DNA of 64,000 nucleotides from positions 2,914,001-2,978,000 of the forward strand of contig NZ_CP033926.1 of NCBI RefSeq assembly GCF_003815775.1, given 5' to 3'. Positions 63,389 to 64,000 of this stretch are shown in pieces; the stretch's first letter is position 1; each line of letters opens with the position of its first letter. Both the position numbers and the translations under genes were made by a program. The stretch is from Chryseobacterium joostei (GTDB lineage Bacteria > Bacteroidota > Bacteroidia > Flavobacteriales > Weeksellaceae). The notes below the pieces were generated by a model, which did no database searches, was not told the origin of the DNA, and saw nothing but the letters and a program-made list of their open reading frames with translations.

Positions 63389-64000
63389 TTATAGTTCTGA
63401 TGAACCGGCTAATAGCCTTTCTAATATTTCCACAGCACATTTTGGAAGATTGGTTCCGGGGCCAAAAATAAAGTCAGCTCCGTTGGCATAGAGGAATTCA
63501 TAGTCCTGTTGTGGAATGACACCTCCTACAACTATGGTAACATCATCTGCTCCAAGCTTTGAAAGCTCTTCCACTACCTGAGGGACCAGCGTTTTGTGTC
63601 CAGCTGCTAATGAAGATACCCCTAAAATGTGAATATCATTTTCTACGGCTTGTTTTGCTACTTCTTCCGGAGTTTGGAATAATGGGGCTACATCCACATC
63701 AAACCCCATATCTGCAAATGCTGTTGCCACTACTTTTGCTCCTCTGTCGTGCCCATCCTGCCCCATTTTGGCGACCATGATTCTTGGGCGACGTCCTTCT
63801 TCTTCTTCAAATTTCTGAGTAAGATTAAGGGCTTTTTCAAAGTATTCGTTTTTGCCTGCATTCATAGCGTATACTCCAGAGATTGTTTTAATGTTTGCTT
63901 TGTATCTACCGAAAGTTTCTTCCATAGCATCACTCATTTCCCCAAGGGTCACTCTTCTTCTTGCAGCCTCGATGCATAATGCCAACAGGTTTCCTTTTCC
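63389..64000 (-). CDS. Methylmalonyl-CoA mutase large subunit, 3' end (partial)
   Basis: This is the C-terminal ~200 residues of a B12-dependent methylmalonyl-CoA mutase; the 5' part runs off the right edge. The frame is open to 64000 and reads [20 protein letters not shown], continuous with the mutase family core. The B12-binding domain has [20 protein letters not shown] near 67, with the DGHDRG hallmark whose His binds cobalt, followed by [31 protein letters not shown] and [14 protein letters not shown]. It probably works with MeaB encoded at 56860-57852. Confidence 0.96.
   Translation of the reverse strand, partial: GKGNLLALCIEAARRRVTLGEMSDAMEETFGRYKANIKTISGVYAMNAGKNEYFEKALNLTQKFEEEEGRRPRIMVAKMGQDGHDRGAKVVATAFADMGFDVDVAPLFQTPEEVAKQAVENDIHILGVSSLAAGHKTLVPQVVEELSKLGADDVTIVVGGVIPQQDYEFLYANGADFIFGPGTNLPKCAVEILERLLAGSSEL

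Overview
The window looks like chromosomal DNA from a Flavobacteriia member of the Bacteroidota, most probably Chryseobacterium or a close relative. This is inferred from low GC content, protein families typical of the group (fused CcoN-CcoO, PrfH/RtcB, DUF4251, DUF4349, a bacteriocin-like double-glycine peptide), and promoters that match the Bacteroidota pattern TTTG / TAnnTTTG. I found no rRNA, tRNA, CRISPR array, intact insertion sequence or prophage. Gene density is high, and only one gap exceeds 300 bases (61909-62486).

Region by region: 0.1-6.4 kb holds a LytS/LytTR two-component pair divergent from two TonB-receptor-like outer-membrane proteins. From 6.5 to 13.3 kb is a complete thiamine operon on the minus strand, thiS-thiC-(thiE-like)-thiD-thiE-thiG-thiH-thiF, under a TPP riboswitch with a recognisable promoter. 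From 13.3 to 16 kb lie a pseudouridine synthase, panB and an Fnr/Crp-family regulator. Divergent from the regulator is a cbb3 oxidase cluster on the plus strand at 16.0-24.9 kb: ccoI, ccoS, ccoNO, ccoQ-like, ccoP, ccoG, ccoH and a TauE/SafE-like protein. SerS, a surface-polysaccharide group (flippase, GT4 glycosyltransferase, FkbM methyltransferase), an HdrBC-like iron-sulfur pair, an MCE-domain protein and a PpiD-like foldase follow on the minus strand to 37.5 kb.

From 37.8 to 56.9 kb are lon, an AI-2E-family permease, an orphan double-glycine leader peptide, DoxX, an acyl-CoA dehydrogenase, an ECF sigma factor with a membrane partner, pgi, folD, queE, a WcaJ-type sugar transferase, mlaEF and an M48 lipoprotein protease. 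The right end carries meaB, two tandem small cytochromes c, an RNA-repair/ribosome-rescue operon (rtcB, a nucleotidyltransferase-like gene, prfH and a TPR gene), a small structured transcript, a lipoprotein, and the 3' end of a methylmalonyl-CoA mutase gene that runs off the window and is the likely partner of meaB.

The part most worth pursuing is 58.7-62.5 kb. PrfH and RtcB are known elsewhere as a pair that rescues and re-ligates ribosomes cleaved in the decoding centre. Here they share a minus-strand operon with an uncharacterised nucleotidyltransferase-like protein and a TPR protein. A 16-bp RNA hairpin that pairs fully only in the operon transcript sits between rtcB and the next gene, and a 30-codon reading frame precedes rtcB. 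Next to it is an apparently free-standing transcript of about 170 nt with its own promoter and terminator.
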